11,494 nucleotides of DNA, from positions 1 to 11,494 of the forward strand of contig JARIBR010000259.1 in NCBI GenBank assembly GCA_029258695.1. The letters are read 5' to 3'. Below are positions 6,522 through 11,494 of this stretch, one piece after another. The position numbers and the translations under genes were made by a program. Source of the stretch: Quadrisphaera sp. GTDB taxonomy: Bacteria; Actinomycetota; Actinomycetes; Actinomycetales; Quadrisphaeraceae. Every line of letters begins with the position of its first letter. Positions within the stretch are counted from its first letter, which is position 1. The notes beneath the pieces were generated by a model that saw nothing but the letters and a program-made list of their open reading frames with translations, searched no databases and was not told where the DNA came from.

Positions 6522-7646
6522 ATGCCCGCGACGGTCCTCAGCGCCCGCGCGCTGAACCGGGCCACGCTCGCGCGCCAGCTGCTGCTCCAGCGCAGCGACC
6601 GCAGCGTGAGCGAGGTGGTCGAGCACCTCGTCGGGCTCCAGGCCCAGACCCCGCACAGCTGGTACGTCGGGCTGTGGACCCGCATCGACGGCTTCCGCCC
6701 CGAGCACGCCGCCGACCTGCTCGAGGGTCGCCAGCTGGTCCGGATCGCCCTGATGCGCTCGACCATCCACCTGGTCACCGCGCCCGACGCCACGGGCCTG
6801 CGCCCCCTGGTCCAGCCCGCGCTCGACCGTGACCTGCGCGCCAGCTCCCCGCACGGCCGAGCGCTGGTCGGCCTCGACACGGCGGCCTTGACCCGCCACG
6901 CCCGTGAGCTGCTCGACGAGCAGCCCCGCACCTCCCGGCAGCTCGGCGAGCTGCTGAGCGCGCGATGGCCCCACCACCCGCCCGCCGCCCTGGCCTACGC
7001 CGCCCGCACCGCGCTGCCCCTGGTCCAGGTGCCCCCCCGCGGGCTGTGGAGGCGCAGCGGGCCCGTCGCCCACACCACCGTGGAGTCCTGGCTCGGCGCC
7101 GGCGCCCTGGCCGAAGCACCCTCGCTGTCACGACTGGTCCTGCGCTATCTGGCCGCGTTCGGGCCCGCCACCGTCAACGACGCCCAGACGTGGTCCGGTC
7201 TGACCGGCCTGCGCGCCGTCTTCGCCGCCCTGCGGCCCCGCCTGGTGACCTTCCGCGACGAGGACGGCCGGGAGCTCTTCGACCTCGAGGACGCCCCGAG
7301 GCCCGGTGCTGACACCCCGGCCCCGCCGCGGTTCCTCGACGGCTTCGACAACGTGCTCCGCTCCCACGCCGACCGCCGCCGCGTCGTCACCGAGGACTAC
7401 CGGCGCCACTCCCGCCGGCCCAACGGCCTCGTCCCTGCCGCCGTGCTCGTCGACGGCACCACCAGCGGCGAGTGGACCATCACCCAGGACCACGGCACGG
7501 CCATCCTGACCATCCGTCCCTACACCCGCCTCGGCGAGCACGCGATCGCCGCGCTCACCGTCGAGGGCACCCGCCTCCTGCGCTTCGTCACCCCCGACGT
7601 CGACGCCGGGGTCGTCCACGTCGACGACGAGCTGATCGAACGGTAG
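6522..7646 (+). CDS. AlkZ-like DNA glycosylase / winged-helix HTH_42 protein
   Basis: The 374-residue protein belongs to the HTH_42 superfamily (PF06224), tandem winged-helix DNA glycosylases that include AlkZ of Streptomyces sahachiroi (azinomycin self-resistance, interstrand crosslink unhooking) and E. coli YcaQ. Near the N-terminus, VVEHLVGLQAQTPHSWYVGL carries the Q-x-Q catalytic motif (Q40, Q42) typical of the AlkZ-like branch, rather than Q-x-D of YcaQ. Other family signs are LMRSTIHLVTAPD (residues 71-83), LVLRYLAAFGPATVNDAQTW, PRFLDGFDNVLRSHADRRR and a C-terminal beta-rich segment with WTITQDHGTAILTI. GGAGAGGAG precedes ATG 6522 by seven bases; the GTG at 6516 is too close to it. It follows a TetR gene in the same direction. 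The natural lesion is unknown; many such homologues are housekeeping rather than tied to antibiotic production. Confidence 0.85.
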   Translation: MPATVLSARALNRATLARQLLLQRSDRSVSEVVEHLVGLQAQTPHSWYVGLWTRIDGFRPEHAADLLEGRQLVRIALMRSTIHLVTAPDATGLRPLVQPALDRDLRASSPHGRALVGLDTAALTRHARELLDEQPRTSRQLGELLSARWPHHPPAALAYAARTALPLVQVPPRGLWRRSGPVAHTTVESWLGAGALAEAPSLSRLVLRYLAAFGPATVNDAQTWSGLTGLRAVFAALRPRLVTFRDEDGRELFDLEDAPRPGADTPAPPRFLDGFDNVLRSHADRRRVVTEDYRRHSRRPNGLVPAAVLVDGTTSGEWTITQDHGTAILTIRPYTRLGEHAIAALTVEGTRLLRFVTPDVDAGVVHVDDELIER

Positions 7647-7773
7647 CGTGCCGAGCCGCACCTCCAGGTGCTCCGGCAGGATGTCCGACCAGCGTCACGT
7701 CGACGTCGACGCGCGTGGAGCCCCACCGGTGTCCTCCTGACCACCATGACCTCCGTCCCTCGAGGAGCATCCC
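7647..7773. other. Intergenic region with a short perfect inverted repeat
   Basis: This 127-bp gap lies between the AlkZ-like and Nudix genes. GCACCT (7658-7663) and AGGTGC (7666-7671) form a tight inverted repeat with a two-base centre, 12-25 bases after the AlkZ-like stop. It could be a terminator stem or a protein site; the two-base centre makes a stable hairpin less favourable. GAGGAG at 7762-7767 is the ribosome binding site of the Nudix gene. Nothing else stands out. Confidence 0.4.
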
Positions 7774-8595
7774 GTGTCGTGCTCGGTGAACGTCGACGTC
7801 GCCATCGTCAGCGACGACGACCGCTGGCTGCTCATCGTGCGAGGAGCGCAGGAGTCGCACGCCGCGGGACAGCTGTCCCTGGTCGGCGGCACGCTCGAGG
7901 TCGACGGCACCGCCAGCGACGCCTTGGAGGACACCGCGCGCCGCGAGGTGCTCGAGGAGGTGGGCCTGCCCCTGACGCAGACCCTGGAGTACGTCGAGAG
8001 CACGGTGTTCACCGCCGACGACGGCGACCAGGTGCTCAACGTGGTCTTCCTCGCTCGCGACGTGGACGTCGACGGTGCCGTCGTGAGCGCCCCCGACGAG
8101 ATCGCCGCCCTGACCGTGCCGGCCATCGGCAGCAGGTGCTCCGCCACTCACCGCGACGCACCGCCCGTCGCACCTGCAGCGCTGCTGGATGCGCGGTCCG
8201 CTGCGCTGGCGACGTCCGCCATCGCGGTCAGCGCGGCGTCGACGTGGACGAGGGATCGGTCGGAGCGTCGCACGAGAGCGAAGACGGACCGTTCGATCGC
8301 GGGGGAGGCGAGCTCCGTGACGGCGATGCGTCCAGTGATCGTGCGGGCAGCGCTGGCAGGGACGACCCCGACGCCGAGGCCGGCGAGCACCAGGCCCTCG
8401 ACGGTGGCCAGGTCAGCGGCCCGGAGGGTGCGCACCCCGGACAGGCCGGCACGGTCGGCGGCAGCGTCGAACGCGTTGCGGCACCAGGTCCCGTCGGCGT
8501 CGGTGGTGATGATCGGGTGGTCCGGCGCGATGTCACCGAGGCGCAGCGTGCGCTGGGACGCGAGGGCGTGCGCCTCGGGGACGAGCACGACGTAG
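7774..8595 (+). CDS. Nudix hydrolase with an abnormal C-terminal extension
   Basis: Nudix enzymes hydrolyse nucleoside diphosphates linked to another group. After the GTG start (GAGGAG six bases upstream), residues 5-117 form a Nudix core: NVDVAIVSDDDRWLLIVRG, then QLSLVGGTLE, a stretched Nudix helix ALEDTARREVLEEVGL (50-65), and VLNVVFLARDV. The metal-binding REVLEEVG is intact. The GGTLE turn is separated from the helix by a few extra residues, as in a known subgroup with LEDTARREV. Beyond about residue 120 the protein stops resembling Nudix. From residue 125 on, the remaining 149 codons lie antisense inside the complete LysR gene and read as Ala/Arg/Ser/Thr-rich sequence. The last family helix appears lost. 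Either this is a 3'-truncated gene or it makes an odd 273-residue fusion. Confidence 0.7.
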   Translation: MSCSVNVDVAIVSDDDRWLLIVRGAQESHAAGQLSLVGGTLEVDGTASDALEDTARREVLEEVGLPLTQTLEYVESTVFTADDGDQVLNVVFLARDVDVDGAVVSAPDEIAALTVPAIGSRCSATHRDAPPVAPAALLDARSAALATSAIAVSAASTWTRDRSERRTRAKTDRSIAGEASSVTAMRPVIVRAALAGTTPTPRPASTRPSTVARSAARRVRTPDRPARSAAASNALRHQVPSASVVMIGWSGAMSPRRSVRWDARACASGTSTT

Positions 8596-9098
8596 TGCTC
8601 GGAGACCAGGTGCTCGGCGAGGTGACCGCTCGGTGGCCGGTAGTCGGGTCCTTCGGCCAGCACGGTGATCGCCGGAGGTGCCTCAGGCCCCGCCGGTTCG
8701 TCGATCTTGAGGTCGATCTGCAGGTGGGGCCACTCGTCGAGCAGCCGGCGCACGACGGTGGGCAGCCACAGGGCGCCGACGGACTGGATGTAGCGGATCG
8801 ACAGCGTGGAGATGCGCTGGTCGTGCTGGCGGGCCACCCACGACGACAGGTCGCGCATGGCCTCCAGCGCCGGCTCGGCCTGGTCGACGAGCTCGCGTCC
8901 CCCGGCGGTGATGCTGATGCCTCGGCCAGCGGGCTCCGTCAACGGGAAGCCGACCTGTCCCTCGAGAGCGCCCACCAGCTGGCTGACCGTCGACGGCGTG
9001 AGCCCCAGCGCCTCCGCAGCGCCGCGGACGGACCCCTCGCACGCGACCTGGCGGAAGACGCTGAGCCGGTGGGCATCGAGCCACGGTCTGCTTGCCAC
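8148..9098 (-). CDS. LysR-family transcriptional regulator
   Basis: The 316-residue protein has a LysR-type N-terminal winged helix: LDAHRLSVFRQVACEGSV leads into the recognition part GAAEALGLTPSTVSQLVGAL (residues 26-45), followed by ITAGGRELV. The effector-binding domain begins near residue 95 (STLSIRYIQSVGALWLPTVV) and shows EHYVVLVPEAHALA and a VEGLVLAGLGVGVVPASAA segment near the C-terminus, typical of periplasmic-binding-like folds. The inducer is unknown. The GTG start at 9098 is preceded by a TACGGT box with six bases between, suggesting a leaderless message. A T-N11-A inverted repeat sits just upstream and is shared with the divergent transporter gene, the classic arrangement for a LysR regulator and its target. 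The 3' end overlaps the Nudix frame on the other strand. Confidence 0.92.
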   Translation of the reverse strand: MASRPWLDAHRLSVFRQVACEGSVRGAAEALGLTPSTVSQLVGALEGQVGFPLTEPAGRGISITAGGRELVDQAEPALEAMRDLSSWVARQHDQRISTLSIRYIQSVGALWLPTVVRRLLDEWPHLQIDLKIDEPAGPEAPPAITVLAEGPDYRPPSGHLAEHLVSEHYVVLVPEAHALASQRTLRLGDIAPDHPIITTDADGTWCRNAFDAAADRAGLSGVRTLRAADLATVEGLVLAGLGVGVVPASAARTITGRIAVTELASPAIERSVFALVRRSDRSLVHVDAALTAMADVASAADRASSSAAGATGGASR

Positions 9099-9104
9099 GG
9101 CAGC

Positions 9105-9110
9105 ACCGTA
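9105..9110 (-). promoter_or_regulatory. -10 box (TACGGT) of a leaderless lysR promoter
   Basis: On the minus strand TACGGT matches TANNNT and is separated from the GTG start at 9098 by six bases (GCTGCC). This is the same geometry as at the tetR and doxX-like genes in this window. No purine-rich ribosome binding site is present. The -35 region coincides with the LysR inverted repeat, so self-repression is plausible. Confidence 0.6.
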
Positions 9111-9118
9111 CAGCCTGG

Positions 9119-9137
9119 TGTTCGCAGGTGCCGAACA
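9119..9137. promoter_or_regulatory. LysR binding site (T-N11-A box) between lysR and the transporter
   Basis: TGTTCG (9119-9124) and CGAACA (9132-9137) are perfect six-base arms around seven bases. The inner T at 9122 and A at 9134 are exactly eleven bases apart, the LysR-type consensus. The site lies in the short divergent intergenic region, overlapping the lysR -35 area. It should mediate control of both lysR and the EamA gene, or what remains of that gene. Confidence 0.7.
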
Positions 9138-9191
9138 TTGATGAGTGAAAGTGTGCTTGTGCCGTACGGATGGCGCGGGGACAGTGGCTGC

Positions 9192-9922
9192 GTGCTGACC
9201 AGCGTGCCTCGGATCGTTCTCCTCGCCCTCGCCTGGGGCTCGACCTTCGTGTGGATCGACATCTCCCTGAGGTCCGGGCTCTCGCCCGGGCAGGTGACGA
9301 GCGGGCGGTGCCTCATCGCCTCGGGCTCACCCTCGGCCACGACAGGAGGCGGCGCACCGCCCACTACGTGGGGTTGGGTCTCGGCTTCCTCGGGGTGGTG
9401 GCCCTCATGGCCCCTGCCGAGCAGGGCTCGACGCTCGGCGGAGGGCTGCTCGTCGCCGGGGCCGCCGCCAGCTACGCCGCGGCGTTCACGTGGATGAACC
9501 GCACCCTCTCCGGGCAGGGCCTGACCGCTCTGCCCGTCGCGACCGCGCAGATGCTTCTCGCCACCGTGTTCTCCCTGCCCCTGCTGCTGGTCTCGTGGAC
9601 GAGCCTGGCTGCCGTCGACGGGCACCGAGCGGTCGCGATGCTGCCACTCGGGACGGTGTGCACCGCGCTGAGCTTCTACCTGATCGTTCGCACCATCGCG
9701 CAGGACGGCGCCACGAGCACGGCAGCGGTCGGCTACCTCGTGCCCGTCGTGGCCCTGGCGCTGGGAGCGCTCGTGCTGGGTGAGCCACTGTCGGCGTCCA
9801 GCGTGATCGGCGCGGGCGTGGTCCTGGTCGGGGTCGCCATGACGAGGACGCCCCCGTCATCGACCCCGCCCGGGGACACCGACGACCGGGGCATCGACGT
9901 CCCTGCGGACCGGAGGGGATGA
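9192..9922 (+). pseudogene. EamA/DMT-family transporter, frameshifted with internal deletion
   Basis: EamA (DMT) proteins are ten-helix exporters of metabolites. The start here (GTG 9192, or possibly ATG 9141 in frame) gives a normal first helix, IVLLALAWGSTFVWIDISL, and a typical GLSPGQVTSGRCLIA segment. Soon after, around 9310-9320, the family-like sequence continues in the next frame (RLGLTLGHDRRRR). It then jumps at about 9365 to YVGLGLGFLGVVALM, which normally comes after helix 4. The rest (TASYAAAFTW-type helix through LVPVVALALGALVLGEPL and VIGAGVVLVGVAMTR) is intact to TGA at 9920-9922. About 243 codons remain of the usual 290-310, and helices 2-4 are missing. It was presumably the target of the divergent LysR regulator. 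The downstream frame can be entered from starts near 9170, but its first 65 residues are not EamA-like. Confidence 0.75.
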
Positions 9923-9937
9923 GCCGTCGACCTCTGA

Positions 9938-9951
9938 GGCCCGGGAGGGCC
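9938..9951. terminator. Hairpin between convergent genes
   Basis: GGCCC (9938-9942) and GGGCC (9947-9951) form a short G+C stem with a GGGA loop. Flanking bases (CTGA before, CTGAG after) could extend it with a bulge. It sits in the 44-base gap between the convergent EamA and DoxX-like genes, so a two-way terminator is plausible. No T-tract is present. Confidence 0.4.
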
Positions 9952-9966
9952 CTGAGTGCCTCGGCG

Positions 9967-10353
9967 TCAGCGCTTCGCGCTGGTGGACCACACCGCCAAC
10001 GCCATGAGCAGCGGCTGGAAGAACAGGCGGACCAGGCGCTTGCGGTCGGTGTCCAGACCCGGCATGGAGCGCTTCTTGAGGTACTGCTCGACGTTTCCGG
10101 GGAAGACCGCAGCGAAGAACAGCGCCAGGAGCACGCCGATGCGGGGACGGTCCTTCGGCAGGGCGACCAGCGCGGCTGCGAACATGATCTCCACGCCACC
10201 GGAGGCGACCACCACGGCGTCCTTGTCCATGCCGCTGACCTTGGTGGTCCAGTCGGGCACCTGAGCCTGGAAGGGCTCCCGGGCGAAGGTCAGGTGCCCG
10301 AGCCCGGCGAGAAGCATCTGGAGGCTCAGGACCCATCGTGCGATCGTCTTCAT
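9967..10353 (-). CDS. DoxX-like small integral membrane protein
   Basis: This 128-residue protein has four predicted membrane segments: about residues 6-24 (WVLSLQMLLAGLGHLTF), 45-65 (DAVVVASGGVEIMFAAALVAL), 70-88 (GVLLALFFAAVFPGNVEQYL) and 106-122 (LVRLFFQPLLMALAVWST). The conserved features HLTF..EPFQAQVPDW, SGGVEI and AVFPGNVEQYL are those of the DoxX-like group. Its biochemical role is not established; relatives have been linked to thiol or redox homeostasis. A leaderless-type promoter precedes the ATG, so it is probably its own unit although it lies 88 bases downstream of the ATPase gene on the same strand. The gene is complete and of usual length. Confidence 0.85.
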   Translation of the reverse strand: MKTIARWVLSLQMLLAGLGHLTFAREPFQAQVPDWTTKVSGMDKDAVVVASGGVEIMFAAALVALPKDRPRIGVLLALFFAAVFPGNVEQYLKKRSMPGLDTDRKRLVRLFFQPLLMALAVWSTSAKR

Positions 10354-10359
10354 GGGCCC

Positions 10360-10390
10360 AGGCTAGGTCGCGCCGTCGACCGGGCGGCAA
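10360..10390 (-). promoter_or_regulatory. Leaderless promoter of the DoxX-like gene
   Basis: On the minus strand, TAGCCT (10365-10360) is followed by six bases (GGGCCC) and then the ATG at 10353. A possible -35 box, TTGCCG, lies at 10390-10385 with a 19-base spacer. The start codon has no ribosome binding site, so the message is predicted to begin at or beside the A of ATG. Confidence 0.6.
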
Positions 10391-10441
10391 GGTCCCCGGC
10401 CGCATGGACGCCCTCGGCTGACGTCCGCGAGGCCTCGACGC

Positions 10442-11494
10442 TCACGCCGGTTCCAGCGGGCGGCCGCGGGCTGCCGCGGCCCGCACCGTGGCCGCGAGCG
10501 CCCGCGTCGTGCCGGCGCCCGGGCCGTCCAGCCGGGCGACGCGCACGCCGTCGTGGTCCAGCGCGCTGGCGAGGTCGGCGAGGTGCTCGTGGTGGCTGAG
10601 GACCACCGTCTGGTGCCCGGAGGCGGCCAGCAGACCCAGGGCCGCGCTGGCGCGCTCGTCGTCGAAGGTCATCAGCGCGTCGTCGAGCACCACGGGCAGC
10701 GCGGGCAGGCCCTGCTCGGCGCGCTCGGCGGCCACCTGGGTGAGGCCCGCCAGGCGCAGCGCGAGGAAGACCTGGTCGGCGGTCCCCTCGGAGAGCTGCG
10801 CCGGGTCGTGCGGGGCGCCGCTGGCGTCCACGACGCGCAGGCTCCGCTCGGTCGACGACGACGCGGCACTCAGGGCCACCCACCGTCCGCCGGTGAGCGT
10901 CTCGAGCAGCACCCCGGCGTCCTCCAGCAGCGGGTTGGCGTGCTGCGCCGAGTGCTCCTCGAGCTGCTCGCGGAGCACGGTGCGCTGCAGGTGCGTCACG
11001 GCGTACAGCTCGGTGGCTCCCGCCAGCTCCCCGACGGCCTCGGCCTCGCGGGCGCGCAGCTCCGCGGCGCTCGATCCGCTCGTCAGGCCCGCCAGCCTGG
11101 TCCGCGCCGCCCCGAGGGCTTCGGCTGCGGCCGAGCGCTGCGCCTTGGCCTCCGCCTCGGCGCGCTCGGCGTCCGCGAGGCGGCTTGCGAGGGTGACGGC
11201 GTCGACGTCGGCGAGCGACGCGACGAAGGGCTCGACGTCCTGCGCCCCGGTCGGGGTGCGGGCCTCCAGGCGCTCGAGCAGCGCGCGCTCGCGCTCGTCC
11301 AGCGCGAGCACGGCGCGGCTGCGCTCCAGCAGCGCCTCGAGCGCAGCACCCTCGCCGGGAGCGTCGTCGACGCCCGGGGGAGCCGCCGTCGCCAGGGCCT
11401 GCGCCATGTCGGTGCGCGCCGCGGCGGCCTCGCCGGCCAGCGCCTCCAGCTCCTCGTCGGCGGGGGCGATCTGGTCGCGGCGCTCGGCGAGCGT
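10442..11494 (-). CDS. SMC/YhaN-like ATPase, C-terminal part (cut by window edge)
   Basis: The frame is open to the right edge; 350 residues of the C-terminal end are visible. The first 190 or so are Ala/Glu/Arg-rich heptad-like sequence (for example ADAERAEAEAKAQRSAAAEA), a coiled-coil arm. The C-terminal ATPase lobe then shows an ABC-type signature, LSEGTADQVFLALRLA (visible residues 234-249), a Walker B with D-loop, LPVVLDDALMTFDDER (266-281), and the switch histidine strand TVVLSHHEHL (296-305). This arrangement matches YhaN/SbcC-like AAA ATPases, which usually pair with an SbcD/YhaO-type nuclease in DNA-end processing. The Walker A half lies outside the window, and I expect the nuclease gene to lie upstream there too. 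An ATG at 11407 is internal, not the start. Confidence 0.85.
   Translation of the reverse strand, partial: TLAERRDQIAPADEELEALAGEAAAARTDMAQALATAAPPGVDDAPGEGAALEALLERSRAVLALDERERALLERLEARTPTGAQDVEPFVASLADVDAVTLASRLADAERAEAEAKAQRSAAAEALGAARTRLAGLTSGSSAAELRAREAEAVGELAGATELYAVTHLQRTVLREQLEEHSAQHANPLLEDAGVLLETLTGGRWVALSAASSSTERSLRVVDASGAPHDPAQLSEGTADQVFLALRLAGLTQVAAERAEQGLPALPVVLDDALMTFDDERASAALGLLAASGHQTVVLSHHEHLADLASALDHDGVRVARLDGPGAGTTRALAATVRAAAARGRPLEPA

Noticed and set aside
7693..7710. Tandem GTCGAC hexamers after the AlkZ-like gene
   Set aside because: Two or three copies of a self-complementary GC-rich hexamer are common in this genome type, since Val-Asp codons give the same string, and they show no further structure.
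7668..9497. A 609-codon plus-strand frame spanning the Nudix, lysR and eamA loci
   Set aside because: Most of it is out of frame with or antisense to real genes. Only its end (from 9192) carries the first EamA helix, and that part is annotated with the pseudogene.
1..11494. CRISPR array, tRNA, rRNA, IS element or phage gene
   Set aside because: I saw no regularly spaced repeats, no tRNA-like cloverleaf or rRNA segment, and no transposase, integrase or phage protein motif on either strand.

Overview
The window looks like chromosomal DNA of a high-GC actinobacterium. The evidence is the very GC-rich sequence with strong G/C at third codon positions, frequent GTG starts, a mycobacterial-type ergothioneine cluster, TANNNT -10 boxes placed directly before start codons, and families common in actinomycetes (SbtR-like TetR, AlkZ-like HTH_42, NmrA-type SDR). 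I cannot resolve the genus. There is no IS element, phage gene, tRNA, rRNA or CRISPR array.

Left third (1-3755, minus strand): the ergothioneine genes egtA-egtB-egtC-egtD, read right to left. They form a tight operon in which every junction overlaps or abuts (ATGA, TGA|GTG, GTGA). EgtA makes gamma-glutamylcysteine. EgtD, cut by the window edge, trimethylates histidine to hercynine. EgtB joins the two as a sulfoxide, and EgtC removes the glutamate. The last enzyme, EgtE, would have to lie outside the window.

Middle (3756-7646): a 333-bp gap, then an NmrA-like NAD(P)-binding protein (+), then about 870 bp of decayed DNA. That stretch holds the C-terminal half of a GNAT acetyltransferase (+) butted against an unidentified fragment on the other strand. 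Next come a TetR regulator, with a palindromic operator and a leaderless-type promoter, and an AlkZ-like DNA glycosylase. These last two are probably a unit.

Right third (7647-11494): a Nudix hydrolase whose reading frame runs on antisense through the 3' half of a complete LysR gene; a divergent EamA/DMT transporter that has lost an internal piece and changed frame; a DoxX-like membrane protein (-); and the C-terminal part of a YhaN/SbcC-like ATPase (-). The lysR/eamA intergenic region carries a T-N11-A LysR box.

I found no convincing new multi-gene system. The most informative features are the repeated TANNNT-N6-start arrangement in front of three genes, the two regulator-site/promoter pairs, and three loci (GNAT, EamA, Nudix) that show deletion or fusion-type decay in an otherwise ordinary region.
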